From positions 2,943,501-3,007,500 of the forward strand of contig RHDP01000001.1 of assembly GCA_003725745.1 (NCBI GenBank): a stretch of DNA of 64,000 bases. The letters run 5' to 3'. Under the pieces are notes generated by a model. It was not told the DNA's origin. It made no database searches and saw only the letters and a program-made list of their open reading frames with translations. Shown here one piece after another: positions 55,301 through 63,779 of this stretch. The position numbers and the translations under genes are program-made. Every line of letters begins with the position of its first letter. Positions within the stretch are counted from its first letter, which is position 1. This DNA comes from Streptomyces sp. I6 (GTDB taxonomy: Bacteria > Actinomycetota > Actinomycetes > Streptomycetales > Streptomycetaceae).

Positions 55301-55659
55301 ATCAGCAACATAACCGTCCCCCCGGACAGCGCGGCGCCGTCCGGCGAACGGATGATTCCGGCCAAGCCTCTCCACGCCGGGCGCACGCCGGCGCGTCCAC
55401 CCGAGCCGGACGACCGCGCGCCCGCGCACCCGACCCGCCGAGGGGCCATCGAGGGGCCACCGGGGGACCACCGGGGGACCGACCGGAACGCCCCCGGAAC
55501 GCGACCGAACTCCACGACCGAACTCGGCGGGCGCTGCGGGGGCACCTCGGGGGCGCTGCGGGGGCAACGGCGAAACGAACCGGTCACCGCTGCGGCCGTA
55601 CGCGCAACAACCCGAGTAGTGGACTAGACCTTTTCCGGTCCGGCGGCGAGACTGTACAC
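55301..55659. other. Divergent spacer between DUF3263 and nagK genes
   Basis: Apart from the dre operator at 55618 no feature is certain. It carries imperfect repeats of CACCGGGGGACC (about 55457-55480) and GGGCGCTGCGGGGGCA (about 55530-55570). No gene. Confidence 0.4.
55618..55633 (+). promoter_or_regulatory. DasR responsive element (dre) upstream of nagK-nagA
   Basis: AGTGGACTAGACCTTT agrees at 13 of 16 positions with the dre consensus AGTGGTCTAGACCACT and lies 27 bases before the nagK GTG. DasR control of the orthologous nagK-nagA genes is known in S. coelicolor, so a repressor site that is released by glucosamine-6-P is expected here. Confidence 0.8.
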
Positions 55660-56610
55660 GTGAGACACGTCATCGCCCTCGATGTGGGCGGCACCGGGAT
55701 GAAGGCCGCCCTCATCGGGGCGGACGGCACCGTGCTGCACGATTCCCGCCGGGCGACCGGCCGGGAGCACGGGCCGGAGGCCGTCGTCGAGACCATCCTC
55801 GGCTTCGCCGCCGAACTGCGCGCCCATGGCGAGCAGCGGTACGGGCAGAGCGCCTCAGCGGCCGGCGTCGCGGTGCCCGGCATCGTCGACACCGCGAACG
55901 GCGTCGCCGTCTACGCGGCCAACCTCGGCTGGCGCGACGTCCCCCTGCGAGCGCTGCTCGCCGAACGGCTCGGCGGGGTGCCGGTCGCCCTCGGCCACGA
56001 CGTCCGCACCGGCGGCCTCGCCGAGGGCCGCATCGGGGCGGGCCGCGGCGCGGACCGGTTCCTGTTCGTCCCACTGGGCACGGGCATCGCCGGGGCCATC
56101 GGCATCGGCGGCGCGATCGAGGAGGGCGCGCACGGCTGCGCCGGGGAGATCGGCCATATCGTCGTCCGGCCCGGCGGCCCGCAGTGCGGCTGCGGCCGGC
56201 ACGGCTGTCTGGAGACCCTGGCCTCCGCCTCCGCCGTGTCCCGCGCCTGGGCGGCCGCGAGCGGCGACCCGGAGGCGGACGCGGCCGACTGCGCCAAGGC
56301 CGTCGACTCCGGGGACGAGGCGGCCGCACGCGTGTGGCGGGAAGCCGTCGACGCCCTCGCCGACGGGCTGGTGACCGCACTCACCCTGCTGGACCCCGGC
56401 ACGCTGATCATCGGCGGCGGTCTCGCGGAGGCGGGGGAGACCCTGTTCGCACCGCTGCGGGCCGCGGTGGAGGCGCGCATCACCTTCCAGCAGCCGCCCT
56501 CGATCGTCCCGGCGGCCCTCGGGGACACCGCCGGCTGCCTCGGCGCCGGACTCCTCGCCTGGGACCTGCTCGGCACATCCGACACACTCACCACGGAGGT
56601 AACCGGCTGA
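55660..56610 (+). CDS. nagK: ROK-family sugar kinase, probably N-acetylglucosamine kinase
   Basis: A 316-residue ROK kinase. The ATP phosphate loop is IALDVGGTGMKAAL, the sugar site lies around AGVAVPGIVDTANGV and HDVRTGGLAEG, and the ROK zinc site is CGCGRHGCLETLAS. Coupling to nagA (TGATG overlap at 56608-56612) and the DasR operator indicate phosphorylation of GlcNAc to GlcNAc-6-P; glucose kinase activity cannot be excluded from sequence. The GTG at 55660 has little ribosome site and may be near the transcript start. Confidence 0.87.
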   Translation: MRHVIALDVGGTGMKAALIGADGTVLHDSRRATGREHGPEAVVETILGFAAELRAHGEQRYGQSASAAGVAVPGIVDTANGVAVYAANLGWRDVPLRALLAERLGGVPVALGHDVRTGGLAEGRIGAGRGADRFLFVPLGTGIAGAIGIGGAIEEGAHGCAGEIGHIVVRPGGPQCGCGRHGCLETLASASAVSRAWAAASGDPEADAADCAKAVDSGDEAAARVWREAVDALADGLVTALTLLDPGTLIIGGGLAEAGETLFAPLRAAVEARITFQQPPSIVPAALGDTAGCLGAGLLAWDLLGTSDTLTTEVTG

Positions 56611-57746
56611 TGGCCGACCGGATGGTTCTCACAGGCGCCCGGGTGGTGCTGCCCACCGGGGTCGTCGAGAACGGGCGGGTGACCGTGGAGGGGACCCGCA
56701 TCGGCGGGCACACCCCCGCCGACGCGCCCTCCGTCGACCTGTCCGGCCACTGGCTGGTCCCCGGCTTCGTGGACATGCACAACCACGGCGGCGGAGGGGC
56801 CTCGTTCACCTCCGGCACGGCCGAGGACGTGCTCACCGGCGTGCGCACCCACCACGAGCACGGCACCACCACGATGGTCGCCTCCACCGTGACCGGCGAC
56901 ATGGACTTCCTCACCCACCGCGCCGGGTTCCTCTCCGAGCTGGTGGAGCAGGGCGACCTGGCCGGCATCCACTTCGAGGGCCCGTTCATCTCGCCCTGCC
57001 GCAAGGGCGCGCACAGCGGGGAACTGCTGCGCGACCCCGACCCGGCGGAGGTGCGCAAACTGCTCGACGCCGCCCGCGGCACCGCGCGGATGGTCACCCT
57101 CGCCACCGAACTGCCCGGCGGCATCGAGTCCGTACGGCTGCTCGCCGAGCACGGCGTGATCGCCGCGGTCGGCCACACCGACGCCACCTACGAGCAGACC
57201 GTCGAAGCGATCGACGCGGGCGCCACGGTCGCCACGCACCTCTTCAACGCCATGCCCGCCCTCGGCCACCGGGCCCCCGGGCCGATCGCCGCGCTGCTGG
57301 AGGACGAGCGGGTCACCGTCGAACTGATCAACGACGGTACGCATCTGCACCCGGCCGCCCTGGAGCTGGCCTTCCGCCACGCGGGCGCCGCCCGGGTCGC
57401 GTTCATCACGGACGCGATGGACGCGGCGGGCTTCGGCGACGGCGTCTACCACCTGGGGCCCCTGGCGGTCGAGGTCAGTGAGGGTGTCGCCCGGCTCGTG
57501 GAGGGCGGCTCGATCGCCGGATCCACGCTCACGCTGGACACCGCCTTCCGGAGGGCCGCGACCGTCGACGCGCTGCCCGTCGAGGACATCGTCCAGGCGA
57601 TCTCCACGAACCCGGCCCGGCTGCTGGGCCTCCACGACAGGGTGGGCTCCATCGAGGCCGGCAAGGACGCCGATCTCGTGGTGCTCGGCGCCGACTTCAC
57701 CCTCAGGGGCGTGATGCGCAAGGGCGCGTGGGTGGTCGAGCCGTAG
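56610..57746 (+). CDS. nagA: N-acetylglucosamine-6-phosphate deacetylase
   Basis: A 378-residue amidohydrolase producing glucosamine-6-P and acetate from GlcNAc-6-P. Visible parts: metal site FVDMHNHGGGG, FEGPFISPCRKGAH, the HTDATYEQ and ATHLFNAMPALGHR His-bearing motifs, and the catalytic Asp in VAFITDAMDAAG. It overlaps nagK by one base and has GGAGG upstream. Its product joins glycolysis or cell-wall synthesis and also sets DasR activity. Terminator-like inverted repeat follows. Confidence 0.94.
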   Translation: MADRMVLTGARVVLPTGVVENGRVTVEGTRIGGHTPADAPSVDLSGHWLVPGFVDMHNHGGGGASFTSGTAEDVLTGVRTHHEHGTTTMVASTVTGDMDFLTHRAGFLSELVEQGDLAGIHFEGPFISPCRKGAHSGELLRDPDPAEVRKLLDAARGTARMVTLATELPGGIESVRLLAEHGVIAAVGHTDATYEQTVEAIDAGATVATHLFNAMPALGHRAPGPIAALLEDERVTVELINDGTHLHPAALELAFRHAGAARVAFITDAMDAAGFGDGVYHLGPLAVEVSEGVARLVEGGSIAGSTLTLDTAFRRAATVDALPVEDIVQAISTNPARLLGLHDRVGSIEAGKDADLVVLGADFTLRGVMRKGAWVVEP

Positions 57747-57770
57747 CGCGGCCGTAGTGCGGCGGGCCGG

Positions 57771-57806
57771 GGGCGGTTGGCCTACGGGGGGCTGGGCCAA
57801 CCGCCC
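57771..57806 (+). terminator. Inverted repeat after nagA
   Basis: GGGCGGTTGGCC (57771-57782) and GGCCAACCGCCC (57795-57806) form a 12-bp perfect stem with a 12-base loop, 25 bases after the nagA stop and 62 bases before the next gene. It may end the nagK-nagA message or act as an attenuator, because the pfkB-family gene lies just beyond. Confidence 0.7.
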
Positions 57807-57868
57807 GGTTCTTTGGCATGATCAGGACCCGTCCGGCGAAGGCGAACGCATGCTCAGGGGGTGTCACG

Positions 57869-58795
57869 GTGATCCTCACGGTCACGCTGAACACCGCCAT
57901 CGATCTGACCTACCGCGTTCCCGCCCTCGTCCCGCAGGGTTCCCACCGGGTCTTCGAGGTCGATGAGCGCCCCGGCGGCAAGGGAGTGAACGTCGCCCGG
58001 GTGCTCGGGGCGCTCGGCCACGAGGCGGTCGTCACCGGTTTCGCGGGCGGTCCCCACGGCGAGACCCTGCGCGCCGGGCTCGCCGGGCTCCCCGTGCGCG
58101 ACGCGCTCGTGCCGGTCGCGGGGAACACCCGGCGCACGCTCGCGGTGGTCGACGCCGCGACCGGCGACACCACCCAGTTCAACGAGCCCGGCCCGGCCGT
58201 CACGCCCGAGGAATGGGCCGCGTTCCTCACCGCGTACGAGTCGCTGCTGCGCGGGGCCCGCGCGGTCGCGCTGTGCGGCAGCCTCCCGCCGGGCATCCAC
58301 GTCGGAGCCTATGCCGAGCTGGTGCGCCGGGCACGGGCCGCCGGGGTGCCGGCGCTGCTGGACACCAGCGGCGAGCCGCTGCGCCGGGGCATCGCCGCCC
58401 GCCCCGACCTGGTCAAGCCGAACGCCGACGAACTGGCCCAGCTCACCGGCTCCCGCGAGCCACTGCGCGCCACGCACGCCGCCCGCCGCCGCGGCGCCCG
58501 CACGGTCGTCTCCTCCCTCGGCCCCGACGGCATCCTTGCCGCCACCCCCGAAGGCATCTGGCAGGCCACCCCGCCCCGCAAGGTCCTCGGCAACCCCACC
58601 GGCGCGGGTGACTCGGCCGTGGCCGGGCTGCTCTCGGGACTCGTCGACGCCCTGCCCTGGCCGGACCGCCTCGTCCGCGCCACGGCGCTCGCCACGGCCA
58701 CCGTCCTCGCCCCCACGGCGGGCGACTTCGACCGCGCCTGCTACGAGGACCTGCTCCCCCGGATCACGGTGACGGAGCACACCCCGGCGGCGTGA
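57869..58795 (+). CDS. PfkB-family hexose-phosphate kinase (1-phosphofructokinase type)
   Basis: A 308-residue ribokinase-fold kinase with the N-terminal GGKGVNVARVLGALGH motif and the C-terminal anion hole NPTGAGDSAVAG, whose Asp is the catalytic base. It resembles FruK/LacC, which phosphorylate fructose-1-P or tagatose-6-P. Its place behind nagK-nagA suggests a role in an amino- or tagatose-sugar path rather than with a fructose PTS, none of which is adjacent. The GTG at 57869 is preceded by AGGGGGTG. Confidence 0.85.
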   Translation: MILTVTLNTAIDLTYRVPALVPQGSHRVFEVDERPGGKGVNVARVLGALGHEAVVTGFAGGPHGETLRAGLAGLPVRDALVPVAGNTRRTLAVVDAATGDTTQFNEPGPAVTPEEWAAFLTAYESLLRGARAVALCGSLPPGIHVGAYAELVRRARAAGVPALLDTSGEPLRRGIAARPDLVKPNADELAQLTGSREPLRATHAARRRGARTVVSSLGPDGILAATPEGIWQATPPRKVLGNPTGAGDSAVAGLLSGLVDALPWPDRLVRATALATATVLAPTAGDFDRACYEDLLPRITVTEHTPAA

Positions 58796-59168
58796 CGTCC
58801 CGCGCGGGCCTCCCCGCCTCCGGGCGGCTCAGGGGTCCGCGAGGCCGTCCGCGACCCGCGGTCCGGACTCCGCGACGCCGGCCGCGAGACCGTCCGCGGG
58901 CCTCGCGACGCCGGTCCGAACTCCGCTGCACCCGTCCGGACTCCGCGACGGCGTCAGGACTCCGCGACGCCGGCGTACGAGGGGGACGGTGAGGGAAAAC
59001 GCGCTCCCCCGGCTCCCGGCACGCACCCGGCCCACGCCCGGCCGTTCCTGCGGGATGCCCCACCCGCCCCGGTCAACCCGGGGCGGCAGGCCGGACCGGT
59101 CGGCCCTCAGAAGCCCGGCCGGCCCTCAGGAGACCGGCCGGATCGGCTCCCGGAACGGCCGGCCCCGG
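58796..59168. repeat. Convergent spacer with CTCCGCGACG-type repeats
   Basis: Contains several imperfect copies of GTCCGGACTCCGCGACGCCG (about 58858, 58914, 58940, 58960) and CCGGCCGG-rich sequence near 59100-59165. Likely includes terminators for both flanking genes; no gene. Confidence 0.6.
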
Positions 59169-60134
59169 TCAGCCCTTGGACTGACCGGCCTCCAGCCACA
59201 CCTGATCGAGCAGGGCGTCGCACTGGTCACCCTGCTCGCAGGAGATCTTCAGCGTGTTCGACCCCTCTTCGAGGTTCACGTACGCGTAGGTGCGCGTCCA
59301 GCCCTTCTCCCAGTCACCCTTCTTGGCCTGGGCGAAGTTGGACATGTTGACCGACCGCGGCTGGGCGTCGTTGATCGTCAGCGAGGTCTTGGCGTCCTTG
59401 CCCGGCACGCTGTACGTGATGAACAGCGTGTAGGCGCCGTCGGCCGGGATGTCCACGGTCCAGCTGGCCGAGCCACCGACTCCGTTGAACATCACATACG
59501 CGCCGTCCGCGCCCTTGGCGCCCTTGACGTCCTTCGCCAGTGCGGCGGGCGCACCGAGGCGCAGCGTCGCGGCGTCCTGCTTCGGCAGCTCGGCCGGCTT
59601 CTCCTCGTCGCCCTTGGAGGGCTCCTCGCTCGGGCGGACCTCTTCCGCGGGAGCGGTGCTGTTCCCGTCCGCCTGAGGGTCCCCGGTCTTGTCGTCGCCA
59701 CCCGTCACCAGCGCCGCGGTGATGCCGACCACCACCACGGCCACCACCGCGACGGCCCCGATGAGCAGGCCCCTGGTGTTCGGTCCGCGGCCCCGGCCGC
59801 CACCGCCGGAGGGTGCCGGGACCTGGCGGGTCGGGGCGCCGCCGGGATAGGTCTCGGGCGCCGCGTACTGGGGGCTGGGCTGCTGGCCGTACTGCTGCTG
59901 GTGTGGGACCTGGCCGTACTGCTGCGCGGTCTGCTGCTGCCCGTACTGGCGCTGGCCGACCGTTCTGACCTGGTTGTACGACGTCCTGGGCACACCCGGC
60001 TGGGAGGCCGGACCGGGGTAGCCATAGCCGCCTTGGCGGGGAGACGAGGTGCCCGCCCGCTGTCCGTCCGCGTACAGGTAGCCGAACGGATCGTCGTCCT
60101 CGGGCGTGCTCGCGCCGTTGTTCCCGGCCGTCAT
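59169..60134 (-). CDS. CBM35-type carbohydrate-binding membrane protein
   Basis: A 321-residue type II membrane protein. Residues 1-115 are a cytoplasmic Gln/Tyr/Gly/Pro-rich region with QYGQQQTAQQYGQ repeats, 121-142 form one membrane helix (GLLIGAVAVVAVVVVGITAA), a charged linker follows, and the outer domain from about 185 resembles a CBM35 sugar-binding module (SASWTVDIPADGAYTLFITY, YVNLEEGSNTLKISCEQGDQ with a Cys pair). It probably binds wall or extracellular glycan. It lies 111 bases after the diguanylate cyclase gene. Confidence 0.8.
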   Translation of the reverse strand: MTAGNNGASTPEDDDPFGYLYADGQRAGTSSPRQGGYGYPGPASQPGVPRTSYNQVRTVGQRQYGQQQTAQQYGQVPHQQQYGQQPSPQYAAPETYPGGAPTRQVPAPSGGGGRGRGPNTRGLLIGAVAVVAVVVVGITAALVTGGDDKTGDPQADGNSTAPAEEVRPSEEPSKGDEEKPAELPKQDAATLRLGAPAALAKDVKGAKGADGAYVMFNGVGGSASWTVDIPADGAYTLFITYSVPGKDAKTSLTINDAQPRSVNMSNFAQAKKGDWEKGWTRTYAYVNLEEGSNTLKISCEQGDQCDALLDQVWLEAGQSKG

Positions 60135-60245
60135 CCCTGGGTCACTCCTATCCTTGCTCGCCAGCCGTCGCCGACCGGCCGAGCCTACCCCCTCCGAGCT
60201 ACTCCAAGGACGGTGCCCGGGGCCCGATCGGTTCCGCCGATTCCG

Positions 60246-61964
60246 CTATCCGGCGCGCCTGTGGACCTTGGCCCTGGAGCGCTTCTCGATGTACATCCGC
60301 TGGTCGGCGGACTGCAGCACCTCTTCGACGGACATGCCGCAGACCGCCCAGCCGATCCCGAAGCTGGCCCCGACCCGGACCGCCCGCCCGTCCACCCGGA
60401 TCGGCGGAATAATCGCGTTCCGCAGGCGAACGGCCAGGTCGGCGGCGTCGGCGGCGCCGAGGCCGTCCGCGAGGACGACGAATTCGTCACCTCCGAGCCG
60501 GGCGACGGTGTCCCCGTCCCGCACGCCGGTGGTGAGCCGGCGCGCGACCTCGATGAGGACGGCGTCGCCGGTGTTGTGCCCGAAGCGGTCGTTGATCGAC
60601 TTGAAGCCGTCCAGGTCGCAGAAGAGCACCGCGAGGCCCTTCGTACCGTCGTCGGCCTCACCGTCCCCGGCGGGCGCGACGGCATGGACATGGTGGTCGT
60701 ACGGGATGGCCGGCCGGTCGAAGTCGAACCCGTCGGCGTGGAAGCCCCCGTCGATGTCGCCGTCGTCGAATCCACCCGCGTAGCCGCTCTCGCCGTAGCC
60801 CCCGTCGCCGCAATCGCCGTATCCGCCGTACGGGTAGTCCCGCACGTCCAGGGTCCGGCCGGCCTCCTGCCGTGCGCCCTGGGGACGCCCGCACAGCCGG
60901 GCGCTGAGCCGGGCGCGGAGTTCGGCGTTGTTGGGCAGCCCGGTCAGCGCGTCATGGCTGGCCCGGTGTGCGAGGTGCAGCTCGTGCCGCTTGCGCTCCT
61001 CGATGTCCTCGACGTGTGTGAGCAGGAAGCGGGGGCCGTCGGTGGTGTCGGCGACGACGGAGTTGCGCAGCGAGACCCACACGTAGGTGCCGTCGCGGCG
61101 GCCGAGGCGCAACTCGGCGCGGCCGCCCTCGGCGGACGTCCGCAGCAGTGTGCCGATGTCCTCCGGGTGGACGAGATCGGCGAAGGAGTAGCGGCGCATC
61201 GCAGACGCGGGGCGGCCGAGCAGCCGGCAGAGGGCGTCGTTGGCGCGGAGCAGCCGGCCGTGCTGGTCGCCACCCAGCTCCGCGATGGCCATGCCGCTCG
61301 GCGCGTACTCGAACGCCTGCCGGAACGACTCCTCGCTGGCACGCAACGCCTGCTGCTCACGCTCCAGGCGTACCAGCGCGCGCTGCATGTTTGCTCGGAG
61401 CCGGGCGTTGCTGATCGCAATCGCCGACTGTGACGCGTACATCTGGAGCGCTTCCTGGCCCCAGGCACCCGGACGGCGTCCGTTGCGGGGCTTGTCGACC
61501 GATATGACGCCGAGCAGTTCACGGCCGCCGCCCGAGGCGTACATCGGCGCGTAGAGCCGGTCCTGAGGGTGCCACTCGTCCTCGAAGCGCGGCTCGGGGC
61601 CCTCCGTGTACCACTGCGGAACGTCGTCCTCCAGCAGCACCCAGCCCTCGGTGTGCGGTATGAAGCGCAGTTCGCCCCAGGCCTCACCCATGCCGAGCCG
61701 GCGCTCCCAGGAGGGCCGGGAGCCGACCCGCCCGGTGATCAGGGCTTCCGCCGCGGTGTTCCCCGCGAACGCGGCGACGACGAGATCCCCGTCGGGGCGG
61801 ACGAGGTTGACGCACGCCAGCTCGTACCCGAGTCCGGCCACGATGCCGTCGGCGACGGTCTGCAGCGTCTCCGCCAGACTGCGGGCCGTGTTGAGGTTCG
61901 CCACGACCTGATGCAGCTGCCTCAGGGTCGCAAGACGGACGTACGGCTCCGACTCGGTCTCCAT
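60246..61964 (-). CDS. cdgB: Diguanylate cyclase CdgB-like (GAF-PAS-GGDEF)
   Basis: A 572-residue soluble diguanylate cyclase: GAF at about 15-190, PAS at about 210-325, GGDEF at 330-565 with GGDEF at 491-495 and an inhibitory RxxD site (RDGD 482-485). c-di-GMP made by the orthologue controls Streptomyces development with BldD. Between DALTGLPNNAELRARL and VLFCDLDGFK an insertion of about 85 residues is Gly/Asp/Tyr-rich (GYGDCGDGGYGESGYAGGFD), lying between the two first conserved strands of the cyclase fold. Catalytic residues remain. The ATG at 61964 gives METESEPYVRLATLR. Two BldD-like sites are upstream. Confidence 0.9.
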   Translation of the reverse strand: METESEPYVRLATLRQLHQVVANLNTARSLAETLQTVADGIVAGLGYELACVNLVRPDGDLVVAAFAGNTAAEALITGRVGSRPSWERRLGMGEAWGELRFIPHTEGWVLLEDDVPQWYTEGPEPRFEDEWHPQDRLYAPMYASGGGRELLGVISVDKPRNGRRPGAWGQEALQMYASQSAIAISNARLRANMQRALVRLEREQQALRASEESFRQAFEYAPSGMAIAELGGDQHGRLLRANDALCRLLGRPASAMRRYSFADLVHPEDIGTLLRTSAEGGRAELRLGRRDGTYVWVSLRNSVVADTTDGPRFLLTHVEDIEERKRHELHLAHRASHDALTGLPNNAELRARLSARLCGRPQGARQEAGRTLDVRDYPYGGYGDCGDGGYGESGYAGGFDDGDIDGGFHADGFDFDRPAIPYDHHVHAVAPAGDGEADDGTKGLAVLFCDLDGFKSINDRFGHNTGDAVLIEVARRLTTGVRDGDTVARLGGDEFVVLADGLGAADAADLAVRLRNAIIPPIRVDGRAVRVGASFGIGWAVCGMSVEEVLQSADQRMYIEKRSRAKVHRRAG

Positions 61965-62339
61965 CGCTCGCTCTCCCCGAGACCTCGAACAGCTGACTCC
62001 AGGTTCCTCGTCGACTCCACTGATGCATCCGATTGACGCAGTGTTCCCGCCACTGAATCACAGCGAGCTGCCCACCCGGTACACAGGGTCAACAATTACC
62101 GGTCTCTGTGACTCAAGTCACAACAGATGATGATGGGGGTGGCTTGGCGACGGGGGGCGCCCCGTCCTTCCGGAAAGCAAATCCGACCGGACTCGGCCGG
62201 GAAACCCACGGGACCGCGCAGCTACGGAGGGCCGAGACCCGGACGCCGGCCGCGGCGGCGGGCCCCGCCCGGAGTCCTAGGACCCGGCTGGTCCTCCGGC
62301 CCGATGCGGCCGGGCGCCGGACGGGGCTAGCGTGCGGCC
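61965..62339. other. Divergent promoter region between cdgB and flavin reductase genes
   Basis: AT-richer than surroundings between 62030 and 62150, with the BldD-like sites. No gene. Promoter elements for cdgB should lie here; a TTGACC occurs on the minus strand near 62088 without a clear -10. Confidence 0.4.
62052..62122. promoter_or_regulatory. BldD-like palindromes upstream of cdgB
   Basis: TGTGACTCAAGTCACA (62107-62122) is an inverted repeat of GTGAC around four bases, and ACTGAATCACA (62052-62062) reads TGTGATTCAGT on the minus strand, close to the BldD form AGTGA-N-TCAC. They are 140 and about 90 bases before the cdgB start. BldD is known to control cdgB in S. coelicolor. The match is fair, not perfect. 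Confidence 0.45.
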
Positions 62340-62903
62340 GTGCCACAGACGAGTCCCACCCCGAGTACCGCGACCATCCTCCATGCTGAGGGGGTGAGCG
62401 ACGACGAGTTCCGTGCCGCGATGTCCCGGCTGGCCGCCGGAGTGGTGCTGATCACGGCGCACGAACCGCCCCTGGCGGAGGACGGGCCGCGCGGGGACGA
62501 CGTCGGTATGACCGCTACGGCGTTCATGTCCGTATCGCTCGACCCTCCGCTGGTGCTCGTGAGCCTGCGCAACGGCTCGCGCATGGACGACCTGCTGGCC
62601 GAGCAGCCCATGTGGGGTGCGTCGGTGCTCTCCGAGAGCCAGCGGCACATCGCGGGCCGCTTCTCCATGAAGGGGCGCATCAGCGACCGGCTGCTCTTCG
62701 AGGACACCGCGTACACCCGCGGAGAGCTGTGCGGCGCACCGCTGATGGGCGGCGCGCTGGCGGTCCTCGAATGCAGAACCGAGCAGCGCGTCGAGGCCGG
62801 CGACCACACCCTGGTGATCGGCCGCGTTCTGAAGGCGGGACTGCCCAGCGCGGACGGCGGCCCCCTGACCTACTTCCGAGGGCGCTACCGGCACCTGGCC
62901 TGA
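62340..62903 (+). CDS. Flavin reductase-like FMN-binding protein
   Basis: A 187-residue split-barrel flavoprotein. It contains FRAAMSRLAAGVVLITAHEP, the family's GMTATAFMSVSLDPPLVLVS FMN-binding stretch split by an insertion (LAEDGPRGDDV), and HIAGRFSMKGRISDRLL. It may supply reduced flavin to a monooxygenase not present in the window. Start GTG at 62340 begins VPQTSPTPSTATILH. Isolated gene. Confidence 0.85.
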   Translation: MPQTSPTPSTATILHAEGVSDDEFRAAMSRLAAGVVLITAHEPPLAEDGPRGDDVGMTATAFMSVSLDPPLVLVSLRNGSRMDDLLAEQPMWGASVLSESQRHIAGRFSMKGRISDRLLFEDTAYTRGELCGAPLMGGALAVLECRTEQRVEAGDHTLVIGRVLKAGLPSADGGPLTYFRGRYRHLA

Positions 62904-62990
62904 CACCCGGCGGCGCGAGGCGCGCGCCGGAACGGAACGGCGAGGCCCGCCGCGGGTCGCCGGCACGGGACGGCGGTCACACCGCGGGTC

Positions 62991-63110
62991 GCCGGGGCCG
63001 GGGTACGGGACAGCGGCACGAACGCAGACCGCCGGGGCCGGGGTACGGGACAGCGACACGAACGCAGACCGCCGGGGCCGGGGTACGGGACAGCGACACG
63101 AACGCGGGGC
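62991..63110. repeat. 40-bp tandem repeat, three copies
   Basis: GCCGGGGCCGGGGTACGGGA plus CAGCGACACGAACGCAGACC is present at 62991, 63031 and 63071, the last differing in its final six bases. It lies between convergent flavin reductase and arfB genes. No coding evidence. Confidence 0.9.
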
Positions 63111-63196
63111 GGGGAACGGAACCCGCGGTCCGGGCCGGGGAACGGCAGGGGCGCCCGGGAGCCGCGGCGACGCGCCCGACCGCCGCCGACGCCGGA

Positions 63197-63622
63197 TCAC
63201 CAGTCGCGGGCGTTGCGGCCGCGCTTGGTCTCTCCCCGCCGCTTCTTCTCGCGCAGACGGCGTTCGTTGATGCCGCGCGGGACCTTCGTGGGCCGACGCG
63301 GTCGCGGCGGAGGCGCGGTGGCCTCCGCGAGGAGTGCCGCCAGACGGACCGCCGCCGCCTCCCGGTTGCGCCACTGGGAGCGGTGCTCCGACGAGCGGAC
63401 GCTGAGCACGCCGTCGTTCAGCCGGGACGCGAGGCGCTCCAGCGCCCGCGCCTTCCACACGGCCGGCAGTGCCTTCGTCGCCGCCAGGTCGAAGCGCAGC
63501 TCCACCTGGGAGTCGCTCGTGTTGACGTGCTGGCCTCCGGGACCCGACGACCGCGAGAAACGCCATATGAGCTCGGCCTCCGGCAGGGAGACCGAGCCGC
63601 GAACGACGTAGGGCCCGGACAT
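63197..63622 (-). CDS. arfB: ArfB/YaeJ-type ribosome rescue hydrolase
   Basis: A 141-residue peptidyl-tRNA hydrolase that frees ribosomes stalled on mRNA without a stop codon. The catalytic GGQ is at 29-31 within [20 protein letters not shown], and the C-terminal tail [18 protein letters not shown], rich in Lys and Arg, is the part that enters the empty mRNA channel. The ATG at 63622 is preferred over one three codons upstream. It diverges from terD. Confidence 0.9.
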   Translation of the reverse strand: MSGPYVVRGSVSLPEAELIWRFSRSSGPGGQHVNTSDSQVELRFDLAATKALPAVWKARALERLASRLNDGVLSVRSSEHRSQWRNREAAAVRLAALLAEATAPPPRPRRPTKVPRGINERRLREKKRRGETKRGRNARDW

Positions 63623-63678
63623 ACGTCCCATGGTCGCCCCCGTGGGCGAGCCGCGTCATGTTCTTTTCACCGACGGCT

Positions 63679-63706
63679 GGGAACCTGGTGGCACTCCGTC
63701 CGCGTT
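63679..63706 (+). promoter_or_regulatory. Possible ECF-sigma promoter of terD
   Basis: GGGAAC (63679-63684) and GTT (63704-63706) are separated by 19 bases, close to the SigR/SigE-type GGAA-N18-GTT layout. The start would be about 65 bases before the terD ATG. Low confidence. Confidence 0.3.
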
Positions 63707-63779
63707 AGGGACGGTGACGGTAGCTTCGGAACGCACGAAGCCCGACCGCACTGCACTCGACCAGGAAAGGGACCTCCTC

